Source: Thaumasiovibrio subtropicus
GTDB lineage: Bacteria; Pseudomonadota; Gammaproteobacteria; Enterobacterales; Vibrionaceae
Direction of reading: 5' to 3'
Assembly (NCBI RefSeq): GCF_019703835.1
Contig: NZ_AP023054.1
Location: 124,001 to 188,000, forward strand
DNA: 64,000 nt
Under the pieces are notes generated by a model. It saw only the letters and a program-made list of their open reading frames with translations. It searched no databases and had not been told where the DNA came from. The position numbers were made by a program, and so were the translations under genes. Of this stretch, positions 56,824-64,000 are shown one piece after another (the stretch's first letter is position 1; each line of letters starts with the position of its first letter).

Positions 56824-57591
56824 TTACGCTTTTTTCGCTTCTGCCGCTGCTTTAGCGATAGCCGCAAAGCTTGCTGCGTCTAGTGAAGCACCACCGACTA
56901 GCGCGCCATCGATATCTGGCTGTGCGAAGTAAGATGCTGCGTTCTCAGGCTTAACAGAACCGCCGTATTGGATAACAACTTTTGCTGCTACGTCTGCGTT
57001 CTTCTCAGCAATGTGAGCACGGATAGTTGCGTGGATACGCTGTGCATCTTCAGCCGTTGCCGCTTTACCAGTACCGATTGCCCAGATTGGTTCGTAAGCG
57101 ATGATTGCGCCTTCAAGTGCTTCAACACCGAGTGCGTTGATCACTGCGTCAACTTGACGTGCACATACTGCTTCTGTTTCGCCTGCTTCGTTTTGCGCTT
57201 CTGACTCACCGATACAGAAAACGGGTGTTAGGCCGCTCTCTTTTAGGAAGCCAAACTTCTTAGCAACGAACTCGTCTGATTCGTTGTGGTATTCACGGCG
57301 CTCTGAGTGACCGATGATGATGTGGCTTGCACCGAACTCTTTCAGCATTGCTGGAGAGATGTCACCTGTGAATGCGCCTTGTGCGTTTACGTCTACGTTC
57401 TGAGCACCCAGAATGATGTTGCTGTCAGCAAGTAGTGCTTCAGCTTGTGCTAAGTACATCACTGGTGGTGCGATGGCAACGTCAACACCTTCAACACCGT
57501 TCAGTTCGTTTTTCAGACCTTCGATCAGATCCTTGACCATTTCCTTGCTGCCGTTGAGTTTCCAGTTACCCATAACTACAGGTTGGCGCAT
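56824..57591 (-). CDS. tpiA: Triosephosphate isomerase
   Basis: Interconverts glyceraldehyde 3-phosphate and dihydroxyacetone phosphate. 255 residues. MGNWKLNG carries the catalytic lysine, [11 protein letters not shown] the His, and [16 protein letters not shown] the Glu and phosphate loop. Convergent with pfkA. Confidence 0.97.
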   Translation of the reverse strand: MRQPVVMGNWKLNGSKEMVKDLIEGLKNELNGVEGVDVAIAPPVMYLAQAEALLADSNIILGAQNVDVNAQGAFTGDISPAMLKEFGASHIIIGHSERREYHNESDEFVAKKFGFLKESGLTPVFCIGESEAQNEAGETEAVCARQVDAVINALGVEALEGAIIAYEPIWAIGTGKAATAEDAQRIHATIRAHIAEKNADVAAKVVIQYGGSVKPENAASYFAQPDIDGALVGGASLDAASFAAIAKAAAEAKKA

Positions 57592-57877
57592 AGCTATTCT
57601 CCAAATTTAAATTAACGTAAAAAATCGCTGATTCGTAACACTATACCAGCGGTTCCTGAAAGTTTTACTGCTTAAAATCATTATTGGGTCTGGTTGTACC
57701 TGTGCTGGGTTAAAAAGTAAACATTTGGCGCGAAAAAAGGTTCTTGAGGGAGGATTTTAGGCGAATTTAGCCAAAGAAGTGTAGGTGTAGCGACACTTCT
57801 GGTGCTTGGCTTTTGCCTCTAATTAGCGATTTGGATACCCTGAATGTTGAGCGCTTGTTAGGAAAAGGAAATGGGCG

Positions 57878-58225
57878 ATGCCAAATCTGATAATGGAATA
57901 CTCTGAGCCTGTCGCAGAGCAGGTGAATATCCCTGCTTTGTTAGATGATTTACATCAGGTGAGTTTAAATAGCGGTGTTTTTGCGGGTGATGATGTGAAG
58001 TCTCGCGCTTATGCGTGTCAGCATTGGCAAATTGGTCACACTGAAGATAGCCAAGATTTTATTCATATTACGTTTACGTTGTTAAGTGGCCGCGATGAGG
58101 CAACGAAGAAAGAGTTGGGTGCACAGCTAATGAGTGTGTTGCGTGACCGCGCCTCCAGTGTGCACAGCTTGACGATTGAAATGCGAGATATGGAGCGAGA
58201 AACCTTCACCAAGGTTTTGCAGTAA
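57878..58225 (+). CDS. 5-carboxymethyl-2-hydroxymuconate isomerase family protein
   Basis: 115-residue tautomerase-superfamily protein. MPNLIMEYSEPVAE gives an N-terminal proline after Met removal, the catalytic residue of the superfamily; DFIHITFTLLSGRDEATKKEL is the conserved second half of CHMI proteins. GGAA lies upstream of the ATG. No homoprotocatechuate catabolism genes are nearby, so the native substrate is unclear. Confidence 0.85.
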   Translation: MPNLIMEYSEPVAEQVNIPALLDDLHQVSLNSGVFAGDDVKSRAYACQHWQIGHTEDSQDFIHITFTLLSGRDEATKKELGAQLMSVLRDRASSVHSLTIEMRDMERETFTKVLQ

Positions 58226-58242
58226 CCGTTGGAATGAAAAAG

Positions 58243-58269
58243 AAAGCGCGACACTGAGTCGCGCTTTTT
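58243..58269 (+). terminator. Terminator after the isomerase gene
   Basis: AAAGCGCGAC-ACTGA-GTCGCGCTTTTT; also usable on the opposite strand by the DUF3135 gene. Confidence 0.9.
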
Positions 58270-58297
58270 GATCCTGTCTTGAGTCCTGATGGTGTTG

Positions 58298-58609
58298 TCA
58301 GGAGTGGAATTGAATCTCAAACACCTCGGCTTGGTGTTCACGTAGTTGAGCGGGATCGTTGAGCGCCAGGCTGAAGCGGTGCAACTGAGTTTGTAGCTCA
58401 CCCATCAACAACACGTTCGCGTGATTGGGATTTTTGCTGTAGCTGATCACTCGCCGTATATGGCTCATTTGTGCTCGGAGTCGCGGTTTCATCGCGTCGT
58501 TTGCGCGGTCTATTACCTCTTCACTCATTCGAGTGCGTAGCGCTTCAAGTTGATCCGGGTGATGCTCAGCCATGTGCATCATCTCATCGAAAGAAGGCAA
58601 CTTCTGCAT
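58298..58609 (-). CDS. DUF3135 domain protein
   Basis: 103-residue soluble, highly charged helical protein (FDEMMHMAEHHPDQLEALRTRM and VISYSKNPNHANVLLMGEL are conserved stretches in Vibrio proteins of this family, as I recall). No function known. Own transcription unit between convergent terminator and fpr. Confidence 0.72.
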   Translation of the reverse strand: MQKLPSFDEMMHMAEHHPDQLEALRTRMSEEVIDRANDAMKPRLRAQMSHIRRVISYSKNPNHANVLLMGELQTQLHRFSLALNDPAQLREHQAEVFEIQFHS

Positions 58610-58789
58610 ACTCTACTCCTTCTGCCTCTTCGCCCAATAAACTCTATTGATACTTCTGAGACTAGGAGGCATTCCGACGACCAGCAACTCCGTTGTCGAC
58701 TCATTACTGAGAAATGATGGACATATGCACCAGTGTCACAACTTAACCAATTGTCATTGCGACACTTTTATTACCGCGCAATTTTTCGT

Positions 58790-59533
58790 CTACCAGTAGT
58801 GTTCCATGGTGATCTGTCCCGGTTCGCGGCGTAAGTGTTTTTTTAATCCGCGGGCTTCGAGGAGGCTTTTTGTCTCTTTGACCATTTCAGGGTTACCACA
58901 GATCATGACATGGCTGTTTTCAGCATCAAGAGGCACCCCAACCATGCGCTCGAGCAGCCCATCGGTTAACGCATAGGTTATTCGCCCATTAAGCGCGCCG
59001 GGGACGGGTTCGCGACTCACAAAGGGTTGCACAATCAGTTGATCTGGATAGTGAGCCTTTAACTCATTGATCTCGCCTTGGTAGCTGAGGTCAGCGGCGT
59101 AGCGGACCGCATGGATTAAGACGACTTTACGAAAGCGACGCCATACCTGCTTTTCTCGTAATATCGAGAGGTAAGGGCCAATGGCGGTGCCTGATGCAAT
59201 CATCCACAGTACCTGCGCATCCGGGACTTCGTCGAGGGTGAAAAAGCCATTAGCGCGGGCAGTAATGAGCACTTCATCGCCGCTATCTAAAGCGTGTAGT
59301 CGAGGTGAGAGTAAGCCATCAGCAACACGAGTGGCATAGATCTCGACACGGTTTTCTTCGGGTGGATTGACGAAGGAGTAGGCGCGTTGAACCCTTTTGC
59401 CATCAATATCGAGTGCAAGTTTTGTAAACTGGCCCGCTTTAAAGGGTTCAATATTGGCTTCTAACACCAAACTGAACAAGTTGTTGTTCCAGTGTCGATT
59501 ATCAATAACAGTTGCAGGGATCCAATCAGCCAT
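58790..59533 (-). CDS. fpr: Ferredoxin/flavodoxin-NADP+ reductase
   Basis: FAD enzyme passing electrons between NADPH and ferredoxin or flavodoxin. 247 residues (E. coli 248). FAD-binding RAYSFVNPPEE, NADP-binding MIASGTAIGPYLSIL, and MICGNPEMV; ends MEHYW, the aromatic C-terminus of Fpr. Follows the Fe-S-regulator-like gene after 9 bases, so the two are probably one operon. Confidence 0.95.
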   Translation of the reverse strand: MADWIPATVIDNRHWNNNLFSLVLEANIEPFKAGQFTKLALDIDGKRVQRAYSFVNPPEENRVEIYATRVADGLLSPRLHALDSGDEVLITARANGFFTLDEVPDAQVLWMIASGTAIGPYLSILREKQVWRRFRKVVLIHAVRYAADLSYQGEINELKAHYPDQLIVQPFVSREPVPGALNGRITYALTDGLLERMVGVPLDAENSHVMICGNPEMVKETKSLLEARGLKKHLRREPGQITMEHYW

Positions 59534-59542
59534 ACGTACTCC

Positions 59543-60166
59543 TTAGTCGTTGACAGTGATACGGTAAGCGCATCGGCGTTGACCTGCGATGATATGTTCC
59601 GTTCGGTCGACCGTGCATTGGGTGCCTAACAGGCGGCGAAAAATCTGAAGCTCAGACTGACATAATGTTTGGGATTTGGTAGCGGCACGACAAATGGGGC
59701 AATGATTCTCGACAAGCAAAAAGTCTCCATCATCGGCATCTAGTAACTCAGCCATATACCCTTCTTGCTCTCTAAGTGTAGTCAGTTTTTCCAGCTTTTC
59801 TTTGATTGTTGTGACTGAATTGAGGCTAGTTTGATAGTGCTTAAAGCTATTCTCTTCGCGCGCTCGGATGACGGCCGACATGGCCGCTTGATCTAAGGTA
59901 TTCTCCATCGCTTCAATCAGCTGAATGGAGAGATCCGCGTGACGATCAGCGAAGTGCTGGTGTCCCAGTGCAGAGAGTTTCCAGTGACGTGTAGGCCGAC
60001 CCACCTTGACCCTTTCGTCAAAAAAAGTGATCAACCCTTCTTGCTCTAAGCCTTGCAGGTGCTGGCGCGCGCCCATGGTGGTCATGGAAAATTCATCTGC
60101 GAGTTCTTTGGCTGTGGCGCTGCCAAACTTTTTCAGGCGTTGGAGTATTTTGTCTACCGTCTTCAT
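59543..60166 (-). CDS. SufR-like Fe-S-binding transcriptional regulator
   Basis: 207-residue winged helix-turn-helix protein: SATAKELADEFSMTTMGARQHLQGLEQEGLI and the wing KVGRPTRHWKL (about 1-65). The C-terminal part has five cysteines: C156-x2-C159, then C169, C184 and C199. C156-x12-C169-x14-C184-x14-C199 is close to the cysteine spacing of cyanobacterial SufR, which binds a 4Fe-4S cluster. Immediately upstream of fpr, so control of fpr in response to redox or iron-sulfur status is inferred. Confidence 0.8.
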   Translation of the reverse strand: MKTVDKILQRLKKFGSATAKELADEFSMTTMGARQHLQGLEQEGLITFFDERVKVGRPTRHWKLSALGHQHFADRHADLSIQLIEAMENTLDQAAMSAVIRAREENSFKHYQTSLNSVTTIKEKLEKLTTLREQEGYMAELLDADDGDFLLVENHCPICRAATKSQTLCQSELQIFRRLLGTQCTVDRTEHIIAGQRRCAYRITVND

Positions 60167-60349
60167 TACTTACGACTTCCATCTAAAGAGCGTCTGGTAA
60201 AGCAAACACTTTATTTATTAATCCTAGCTAACTGTTTGCTGTCGCGGCAAGTGTTATAGAAAAAAATGCGTAAGGGAGGGAGATATAGCGGAAAGCGGTG
60301 AGGAGGAAAATAGGGACTGATACCGCCGTAGCGATATCAGTCGGCAGAC

Positions 60350-61357
60350 TTACAGTACCTGCTCTTTGACTCCGTCATCTTTACGATCGAGGTAGTGAGT
60401 CGATTTGATGCGGCGGATAGTACGGCATTTACCGCGAATAAGTAGCGTTTCTGTGGTCGCCATGTTGCCTTGGCGTGTGATGCCATCGAGTAGGTCACCT
60501 TTGGTGATGCCCGTACCAGAGAAAACCACATTGTCACTGCGCGCCATATCGCCTAACGCCAGTACTTTGTTGGTTTCAATGCCCATCTCTTTACAACGCG
60601 CGATTTCTTCTTCACCAAGGCGACGATTTTCGTCGTTGTCACCTTTGACCTCATGGCGTGGAAGCAAGCGGCCTTGCATATCACCGCCCAGTGCACGAAT
60701 GGCAGCAGCCGAAACCACACCTTCTGGTGCGCCGCCGATACAGTACATGATGTCGACTTCACTATCAGGCATACAAGTAAGGATAGAGGCGGCTACATCG
60801 CCATCTGGCACTGCGTAAACGCGCACACCCATCGCTTGCATTTCTGCGATAACGGCGTCGTGGCGAGGTTTAGCAAGGGTAATGACAACAAGCTCTTGCA
60901 GAGATTTGTTCAATGCAGCAGCAATGTTGTTTAGGTTATCGGCAAGCGGCAAGCTTAAATCGATTTTACCGGCAGCCGCTGGGCCAACAACCAACTTTTC
61001 CATGTACATGTCTGGTGCTTTGAGGAAAGAATCTTTTTCACCAGCCGCAAGAACAGCAAGGGCATTGTTCTGTCCCATCGCTGTCATACGTGTACCTTCA
61101 ATCGGGTCTACTGCGATATCGACCGCATCACCGCCTTTACCTACTTTCTCACCGATATAAAGCATAGGTGCTTCATCGATTTCACCTTCACCAATGACAA
61201 TCTCGCCATCAATATCGGTTTTGTTCAGCAGAATGCGCATTACTTCTACCGCAGCTTGATCAGCGGCGTTTTTGTCGCCACGGCCAAGCCATTTGTAGCC
61301 AGCTAGTGCAGCACCTTCTGTGACACGGGAAAAAGCCATCGCTAAGTCGCGTTTCAT
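60350..61357 (-). CDS. glpX: Class II fructose-1,6-bisphosphatase
   Basis: Gluconeogenic phosphatase. 335 residues (E. coli GlpX 336). Metal and substrate motifs GEGEIDEAPMLYIGE and AVDPIEGTRM and the SGTGITKGDLLDGI segment are clear. Upstream neighbours zapB, rraA and menA match the E. coli arrangement, but glpF and glpK are missing from this locus. Confidence 0.96.
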   Translation of the reverse strand: MKRDLAMAFSRVTEGAALAGYKWLGRGDKNAADQAAVEVMRILLNKTDIDGEIVIGEGEIDEAPMLYIGEKVGKGGDAVDIAVDPIEGTRMTAMGQNNALAVLAAGEKDSFLKAPDMYMEKLVVGPAAAGKIDLSLPLADNLNNIAAALNKSLQELVVITLAKPRHDAVIAEMQAMGVRVYAVPDGDVAASILTCMPDSEVDIMYCIGGAPEGVVSAAAIRALGGDMQGRLLPRHEVKGDNDENRRLGEEEIARCKEMGIETNKVLALGDMARSDNVVFSGTGITKGDLLDGITRQGNMATTETLLIRGKCRTIRRIKSTHYLDRKDDGVKEQVL

Positions 61358-61702
61358 GATAACTCCGAAAGATAGATAAATGGGGGCTATAAACTCGGCG
61401 GGGATTCTAGCACAGCTAGGGAAACGTTTGCGTCATTTGTCGGTGGCTTTATGAAATTTTTTACTGATGACAGCGTAATGGATTGATTTTTTATTCCAAA
61501 CAAAGGCGGTTTGAGTAATTGAATAAAAACGCTTGTACTTGTGTCAGCCATCCGTCAAAAGTGGTCTTTTTTCAGGCGGTCATGCCTGAAATTTATCAAA
61601 TTGGGTAGCCCTTGTTCGCAAGCTGGTTACAATAGGGCTCTCTGCCTGAGGGCAACTTGTTTATCGACGCTCGGGATCGCCCGGCAATGGAAGGTGAAAA
61701 CT
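61358..61702. other. 345-base divergent region between glpX and zapB
   Basis: Contains the two divergent promoters. I see no repeat, RNA element or convincing small gene; the open frame from 61541 is simply the upstream extension of zapB. Confidence 0.5.
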
Positions 61703-61945
61703 ATGTCAATCGAGATTCTTGAGAAGCTAGAAGCCAAAGTACAGATGGCTGTGGATACCATTTCCCTGCTACAAATGGAAATTGAAGAACTGAAAGAAAA
61801 GAATGCAACGCTGGAGCAAGAATCGAGTGAATTGCGCAGTGGCCGTGGTTCTTTAGAAGAAGAGAACCAGCGCCTACGTGAAGATCATCAGCAATGGCAA
61901 GCACGTATTCGCGCATTGCTTGGCAAAATGGATGACGTGGAGTAA
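61703..61945 (+). CDS. zapB: Cell division protein ZapB
   Basis: Coiled-coil protein that joins the Z-ring through ZapA. 80 residues, starting [20 protein letters not shown]; heptad repeats run almost the whole length. The ATG at 61703 has GGAAGG upstream; the longer frame to 61541 is not credible. Divergent from glpX and convergent with rraA. Confidence 0.95.
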   Translation: MSIEILEKLEAKVQMAVDTISLLQMEIEELKEKNATLEQESSELRSGRGSLEEENQRLREDHQQWQARIRALLGKMDDVE

Positions 61946-61957
61946 TAATCCCGTCCG

Positions 61958-61979
61958 TTGGCGCGGCACGCCGCGCCAA
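61958..61979. terminator. Inverted repeat between zapB and rraA
   Basis: TTGGCGCGGC-AC-GCCGCGCCAA, a perfect 10-base stem of high GC without a T-run, between convergent stops. Probably a factor-dependent terminator or a 3' barrier. Confidence 0.6.
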
Positions 61980-61985
61980 GCCTAT

Positions 61986-62492
61986 TTACGCTTCTTCGTC
62001 AGTATCGTCTGCTATCTCTAGTGGCTCAGGTGATAAAATCACCCCAGTCAGATCTGCATACACATAATCTTCCGGTAAGAAGGTCACGCCACCAAAGTTG
62101 ACTGGTGTGTCGATTTCGCCTAATCCCTTATCGTCTGCACCCACAGGGATAGATGCGAGAGCGTGAATACCGATGTCTAACTCTTCCAGCTCTTCCACAT
62201 GGCGAACACAGCCATAGATAATGAGTCCTTCCCAGCCATTATCCAACGCTTGCTGTGCGGTATCGAGATCGACCAGTGCGCGCCGCAATGAGCCACCGCC
62301 GTCGACAAGCAGTACTCTGCCTTCACCGTCTTGGCTCAAGGTTTCGCTGATGAGGCGATTATCCTCAAAGCACTTGATAGTCGTGATCTGACCGCTGAAT
62401 GTATTGCGACCGCCAAACGCGCTGAACATAGGTTCGACCACGTCCACTTGATCGGGGAAGATGTCACACAGTTCTGAAGTATTGTATTCCAT
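61986..62492 (-). CDS. rraA: Ribonuclease E activity regulator RraA
   Basis: Binds RNase E and lowers its activity. 168 residues (E. coli 161). [24 protein letters not shown] and [15 protein letters not shown] are signature stretches of the family, formerly annotated as MenG. The acidic tail ([12 protein letters not shown]) extends the E. coli protein slightly. 97 bases after menA. Confidence 0.96.
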   Translation of the reverse strand: MEYNTSELCDIFPDQVDVVEPMFSAFGGRNTFSGQITTIKCFEDNRLISETLSQDGEGRVLLVDGGGSLRRALVDLDTAQQALDNGWEGLIIYGCVRHVEELEELDIGIHALASIPVGADDKGLGEIDTPVNFGGVTFLPEDYVYADLTGVILSPEPLEIADDTDEEA

Positions 62493-62588
62493 AAGCTAAC
62501 GTCTTGCCGTGGTTGAGGAAAGTACTGTAAATCCAGTATAACTGCCTGCTGCGCCTTTGCAATCAGTTCGCAAGGTAACAATGCGTGG

Positions 62589-63503
62589 TTAAGCTAACAT
62601 GACACCGGCAGCAAAGAGCAAATTGGTTAATAGCGCGCATTTCACCATGGTAGCCATCATAGGTCGAAGTGCTGCGCCATCTGCGGAGCGATGAACGGCC
62701 AAACCGTGTTTGAGTAAGAGTGGCGAGGCGAGCAGAAACAACCATCCGAAAGGCGACTGAATTTCGAATGCAGCGAATACGGTTAAGCAGAGCACGGCGC
62801 CGCCAAGCAAAAAGAGATGGTATGCACGCCCCCAAGTAGGTCCCATGCGCACAGCCAGCGTCAGTTTTCCGCAGGCTTTATCGTTATCGATATCGCGCAG
62901 GTTATTGATATTCAATACCCCAACGGCGAGTAGACCACAGGCGGTCGCAGGCAGAAAAACCAATGACTCGATGGTGCCCGTTTGCAAGTAGTAAGTACCA
63001 GCAACACCTAACCAACCAAAAAAGATAAGCACGGAAAGGTCGCCTAGGCCCATATACCCATAGGGCTTGTTGCCGACCGTGTAGGCAATCGAAGCGATGA
63101 TGGCCATCGCGCCTAGCAGCATAAAGCTGAACAAGTCTTGGGTACTGTTTGTTGCGAGTAAAATTAATGACAAACCACTTGCAACGGTGAGGAGCAGATT
63201 AAACGCGATCGCGCGTTTCATGCTAGCTAAAGAAACAGCGCCGGACTGAATCGCCCGCTGTGGGCCCAACCTGTCGTCATTATCTGTGCCTTTTACCGCA
63301 TCACCATAATCGTTTGCCAAGTTGGATAGTATCTGCAGCAGTAAGGCCGTTAATAGTGCCAGAGCCGCAATACTCCAAGAGAACGGATGTTCAATGGCAG
63401 CGACAGCACTGCCGCAGGTGATTGACGCAATGGCGAGAGGGAGGGTTTTAGGTCGAGCAGCACTTGCCCAAATCGATAAAGAAGATGACGACATTTCTAT
63501 CAC
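62589..63503 (-). CDS. menA: 1,4-dihydroxy-2-naphthoate octaprenyltransferase
   Basis: Integral membrane prenyltransferase making demethylmenaquinone. 304 residues, about eight to nine helices. UbiA-family DxxxD motif in NLANDYGDAVKGTDNDDRLGP and the second acidic motif NINNLRDIDNDKACG are both present. Downstream of hslVU as in E. coli. Confidence 0.95.
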   Translation of the reverse strand: MIEMSSSSLSIWASAARPKTLPLAIASITCGSAVAAIEHPFSWSIAALALLTALLLQILSNLANDYGDAVKGTDNDDRLGPQRAIQSGAVSLASMKRAIAFNLLLTVASGLSLILLATNSTQDLFSFMLLGAMAIIASIAYTVGNKPYGYMGLGDLSVLIFFGWLGVAGTYYLQTGTIESLVFLPATACGLLAVGVLNINNLRDIDNDKACGKLTLAVRMGPTWGRAYHLFLLGGAVLCLTVFAAFEIQSPFGWLFLLASPLLLKHGLAVHRSADGAALRPMMATMVKCALLTNLLFAAGVMLA

Positions 63504-63617
63504 TAACTGCTGTAAACATGGGGTAATGATATACCCAAAACTTATTAAGTTGCAGTTTCTACGCCAATTTCTATCTCAGCATGCTGCGATGGCAGTGTGA
63601 TCACAAGGGATTGATGT

Positions 63618-63643
63618 GAAAAAGCCCCGAGTATTCGGGGCTT
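63618..63643 (-). terminator. hslVU terminator
   Basis: AAAGCCCCGA-GTAT-TCGGGGCTTT, with TTTTT continuing on the minus strand, 22 bases past hslU. Confidence 0.88.
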
Positions 63644-63664
63644 TGAACAGGTTTTGTGGGTGCG

Positions 63665-64000
63665 CTAAAGAATGAAGCGGCTTAGGTCTTCATCGGCGAC
63701 CAGCTCACCAAGGTGAGATTTTACGTACTCGGCATCAACGTTAAGCGTCTCACCGGACTTCTCTGTTGCATCGAATGAAATCTCTTCCATTAGACGCTCC
63801 ATGACAGTGTGCAGACGACGCGCACCGATGTTTTCTGTGGTTTCGTTGACTTGCCAAGCTGCTTCGGCAATCTGGGTAATCCCCTCTTCACTGAAGCTGA
63901 CGTTAACCTCTTCTGTTTTAAGCAGGGCGGTGTACTGCTCTGTCAGGGATGCTTTAGGCTCGGTGAGAATACGTTTGAAATCATCGCTGCTCAGTGCTTC
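63665..64000 (-). CDS. hslU: ATP-dependent protease ATPase subunit HslU (C-terminal part)
   Basis: Unfoldase of the HslVU protease. Only the last 111 codons are in the window; the gene runs off the end. The final residues [11 protein letters not shown] are the conserved HslU C-terminus that inserts into HslV, and [19 protein letters not shown] sequence (around 63800) is the sensor-2 region. Not a pseudogene; truncated by the window edge. Confidence 0.95.
   Translation of the reverse strand, partial: EALSSDDFKRILTEPKASLTEQYTALLKTEEVNVSFSEEGITQIAEAAWQVNETTENIGARRLHTVMERLMEEISFDATEKSGETLNVDAEYVKSHLGELVADEDLSRFIL

Overview
The window is 64 kb of gammaproteobacterial chromosome, most likely from the Vibrionaceae. 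Gene order in several blocks matches the enteric/Vibrio pattern: gmk-rpoZ-spoT-trmH-recG, yicC/rph-pyrE-slmA-dut-coaBC-radC-rpmBG-mutM, kbl-tdh, gpmI-envC-yibQ, yibN-secB-gpsA-cysE-trmL, cpxRA/cpxP-fieF-pfkA, and hslU-menA-rraA-zapB-glpX-fpr. Base composition looks near 50% GC by eye and some small families (DUF3135, the mutM-adjacent membrane protein) are Vibrio-like. Salinivibrio or Grimontia would fit, but genus is inference.

Layout: 0-7.6 kb holds envZ facing a recG, trmH, spoT, rpoZ, gmk block. 7.7-12.7 kb is a four-gene nickel/opine/peptide-type ABC importer whose gene lengths match NikA, NikB, NikC and a fused NikDE. It is preceded by a palindrome resembling a Zur operator. 12.9-13.6 kb is a lone periplasmic solute-binding protein. 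13.63-20.73 kb is an integrated element inserted in the 3' end of yicC. 20.7-28.7 kb is the nucleotide/coenzyme/ribosomal block. 28.8-41.1 kb is the LPS inner-core and lipid A region (GT25, GT90, WaaF, WaaA, an O-antigen ligase-like protein, KdkA, two further GT9 proteins, a GT4 enzyme, a late acyltransferase, HldD) with coaD embedded. 41-64 kb is conserved housekeeping and envelope-stress DNA ending in a truncated hslU.

The most interesting region is the ~7.1 kb yicC-borne element. It carries a P4-type tyrosine integrase next to the attachment site, a ~311-residue unknown protein, two overlapping AlpA-like regulators, a YagK/YfjJ (inovirus Gp2-like) protein with an H-x-H motif, a 63-residue unknown, a serine recombinase behind a cluster of GATACC motifs, and at the far end an AvcD-type anti-phage dCTP/dCMP deaminase. 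The second att copy still encodes the last six residues of YicC plus stop and is followed by what appears to be the original yicC terminator, so the insertion can be reconstructed from the window alone. This gene set is that of a phage-satellite-like or CP4-like integrative element with a nucleotide-depletion defence cargo. The region upstream of avcD (a promoter, a 59-codon ORF, and a hairpin whose arm covers the avcD start codon) is where the AvcI regulatory RNA is expected.

Regulatory features that can be read directly include a perfect GTAAA-N5-GTAAA CpxR box between cpxR and cpxP, a pyrE attenuator just after rph, and many intrinsic terminators between convergent genes.
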